Positions 5,597-7,000 of a DNA stretch of 7,000 nucleotides are shown here, piece by piece. Source of the stretch: Bordetella parapertussis (GTDB lineage: Bacteria > Pseudomonadota > Gammaproteobacteria > Burkholderiales > Burkholderiaceae); contig CAMDLJ010000133.1 of NCBI GenBank assembly GCA_945901665.1, forward strand, positions 1 to 7,000, given 5' to 3'. Under the pieces are notes generated by a model. That model ran no database searches and was not told the DNA's origin. It worked only from the letters and a program-made list of their open reading frames with translations. Position 1 is the first letter of the stretch. Every line of letters begins with the position of its first letter. The position numbers and the translations under genes are program-made.

Positions 5597-6904
5597 TTAG
5601 CCGTGAGAGTGATCGTCGCGGGCGATTTTCATCAGCCGATCAACCTCGGCGGCATGGTGCACGGTGTTGGACGTGTGCCAGCGCTGGATCAGCCACATGA
5701 ATCCGGCCACGATCAGGCCAAAACCGGTGATGGCGCCAAAGGCGCTCAGGCCCATGCCGGTGGAGAAGGTGTACAAAAAGCCCAGCGCCAAGATGCAGGC
5801 TTGCTCGTTGAAGTTTTGCACCGCGATGGAGCGGCCCGCGCCCATCAGGCTGTGGCCGCGGTGTTGCAGCAAGGCGTTCATGGGAACCACCAAAAAGCCG
5901 CCCAAGCCGCCGAGCATGATCAAAAACGGCGCGGCCACCCAGACGTTGTCAATGAAGTTCATGCCCAGCACCACCACACCCATGGCAATGCCCAGTGGCA
6001 TGACGCGGGTGGCTTGGTGCAGCTTCATGCGCATGGACGCAATCACCGCGCCCACTGCCGTGCCGATGGCGACCACCCCCACCAGCCCCGAGGCCTGGGT
6101 GGTGGTGTAGCCCAGCGCCGCCGCGCTCCAGGCCAGCACGATGTCGCGCAGGTTGCCACTGACACCCCAAAACAAGGTGGTGGTGGACAAGGAGATTTGG
6201 CCTAATTTGTCGCGCCACAACAGCATGTTGCAGCGCCAAAAGTCGGGCACCAAGGCGGCCAGGTTGTGGGCCAGGCTTTGACTGGTGTTGCTGCGCAAGG
6301 GGATCATGTCCACGCCGGTGTGCGGGATGCGGGTGTTGAACCAAGCGGCCAAGGCGTAGATGAACACCAGCACGCAAATCGCCGCTTCAGGCGCGGTGTC
6401 CACGCCGGTGTCGATCAGCGGAAAGTCCAGGGTCAACAGCCAGCCCGAAAGATGCGGCCCGACCAGTTGGCCGCCCACCAGCACGCCCAAAATGATGGAG
6501 GCGATGGTCAGGCCCTCGATCCAGCCATTGGCCTTGACCAGCATCGAGGCGGGCAGCAATTCGGTCAAGATGCCGTACTTGGCGGGCGAGTAGGCGGCCG
6601 CGCCCAAGCCCACGATGGCGTAGGCCATCAAGGGGTGTGAGCCAAACAGCATCATCAAGCAACCCACCACTTTGATGGCGTTGCTGACAAACATCACATC
6701 GCCCTTGGGCCGCGAGTCGGCAAACGCCCCCACAAAGGGTGCTAGCACCACATAAAACAAGGCAAACATGGGCACCAAGGCGGCGCGCTGCCACTCGGCA
6801 CCACCGGATGCTTTGATCAGCTCCACAGCCGCCACAAACAAGGCGTTGTCTGCCAGCGAGCTGAAAAACTGCGCCGCCATGATGGTGTAAAAACCGCGCT
6901 TCAT
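5597..6904 (-). CDS. lplT: Lysophospholipid transporter LplT (MFS)
   Basis: This 435-residue protein has about 12 membrane segments and closely resembles E. coli LplT. In E. coli, LplT moves lysophospholipids inward across the inner membrane for re-acylation by Aas. Matching segments are FFSSLADNALF (13-23), APFVGAFAD..PKG (55-68), AAAYSPAKYGIL (102-113), LVKANG (122-127), LFWG..GNLRD (244-254) and further on VVPMNALLQ plus GAGRSIAVQN. Asp19, Lys109 and Arg253 align with charged residues of the E. coli protein. It is longer than E. coli LplT (about 397) because of a loop around 149-175 and a polar His-rich tail ending DDHSHG. The frame allows a TTG at 6913, and the ATG at 6904 is preferred. 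Neither has a clear ribosome binding site. No aas-like acyltransferase gene is in the window. Confidence 0.9.
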   Translation of the reverse strand: MKRGFYTIMAAQFFSSLADNALFVAAVELIKASGGAEWQRAALVPMFALFYVVLAPFVGAFADSRPKGDVMFVSNAIKVVGCLMMLFGSHPLMAYAIVGLGAAAYSPAKYGILTELLPASMLVKANGWIEGLTIASIILGVLVGGQLVGPHLSGWLLTLDFPLIDTGVDTAPEAAICVLVFIYALAAWFNTRIPHTGVDMIPLRSNTSQSLAHNLAALVPDFWRCNMLLWRDKLGQISLSTTTLFWGVSGNLRDIVLAWSAAALGYTTTQASGLVGVVAIGTAVGAVIASMRMKLHQATRVMPLGIAMGVVVLGMNFIDNVWVAAPFLIMLGGLGGFLVVPMNALLQHRGHSLMGAGRSIAVQNFNEQACILALGFLYTFSTGMGLSAFGAITGFGLIVAGFMWLIQRWHTSNTVHHAAEVDRLMKIARDDHSHG

Positions 6905-6969
6905 GCCAAACAATCAAGGGGGGTTGTAGGGAGGTGCATCGCGGCTTGTGATGGGTGTGTCAGCGCCAG

Positions 6970-6998
6970 TTGGGCACTGCACGGGATGTTGTTATTTT
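6970..6998 (+). promoter_or_regulatory. Weak candidate rightward promoter at the right edge
   Basis: The plus strand has TTGGGC (6970-6975), a 17-bp spacer and TATTTT (6993-6998), matching 3 of 6 and 4 of 6 consensus bases. It would drive a divergent gene beyond the window. The rest of 6905-6969 shows no clear signal, and no convincing promoter for lplT was found there. Confidence 0.2.
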
Positions 6999-7000
6999 GA

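Noticed and set aside
4867..6205. Two long plus-strand frames (4867-5700 and 5324-6205)
   Set aside because: Both are antisense to clear membrane transporter genes, and both translations are His/Gln/Gly-rich without hydrophobic or domain structure.
1..7000. CRISPR array, tRNA, rRNA, insertion sequence or prophage genes
   Set aside because: I saw no regularly spaced repeats, no cloverleaf-like segment, no transposase or phage motifs, and nearly all sequence is covered by ordinary metabolic or transport genes.

Overview
This 7 kb window looks like chromosomal DNA from a high-GC Betaproteobacterium, probably Burkholderiales and perhaps Comamonadaceae. That placement rests on the GC-rich coding style and the look of the proteins, mainly the LplT-like transporter and the SDR/Rieske set. 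It is an impression, not a database result. Every supported gene lies on the minus strand, so transcription runs from right to left. No tRNA, rRNA, CRISPR array or insertion sequence was seen.

In transcription order, the right end (about 6904 to 4699) holds two membrane transporters 10 bp apart: an LplT-type lysophospholipid flippase of the major facilitator superfamily, then a 10-helix EamA/DMT-family permease. A perfect 9-bp hairpin lies across the EamA stop codon.

Next (about 4647 to 3911) is a compact type II toxin-antitoxin module: a Phd/YefM-type antitoxin gene overlapping a PIN-domain toxin gene. It has its own promoter, which is overlapped by three tandem 9-bp repeats that look like an autoregulatory operator. 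Lines sampled by eye here have clearly lower GC than the flanking genes, which suggests acquisition by transfer.

A gene-free stretch of about 316 bp (3595-3910) follows. It carries a candidate sigma-70 promoter with a perfect TTGACA -35 box and, just downstream, a perfect 7-7-7 inverted repeat that looks like an operator.

From there a tightly packed putative catabolic operon runs off the left edge: SDR dehydrogenase (3594-2842), Rieske non-heme iron oxygenase of the VanA/dicamba-monooxygenase type (2826-1738), a second SDR (1741-1067, ATGA overlap), an isocitrate-lyase/PEP-mutase superfamily C-C lyase (1030-122), and the first 25 codons of a probable metallo-beta-lactamase-fold hydrolase (75-1). 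The enzyme types fit oxygenation or O-demethylation of a carboxylated, probably aromatic or cyclic substrate, followed by alcohol oxidation, C-C cleavage and hydrolysis. The substrate cannot be read from the sequence. No ferredoxin/flavin reductase, transporter or regulator for this pathway is present in the window.
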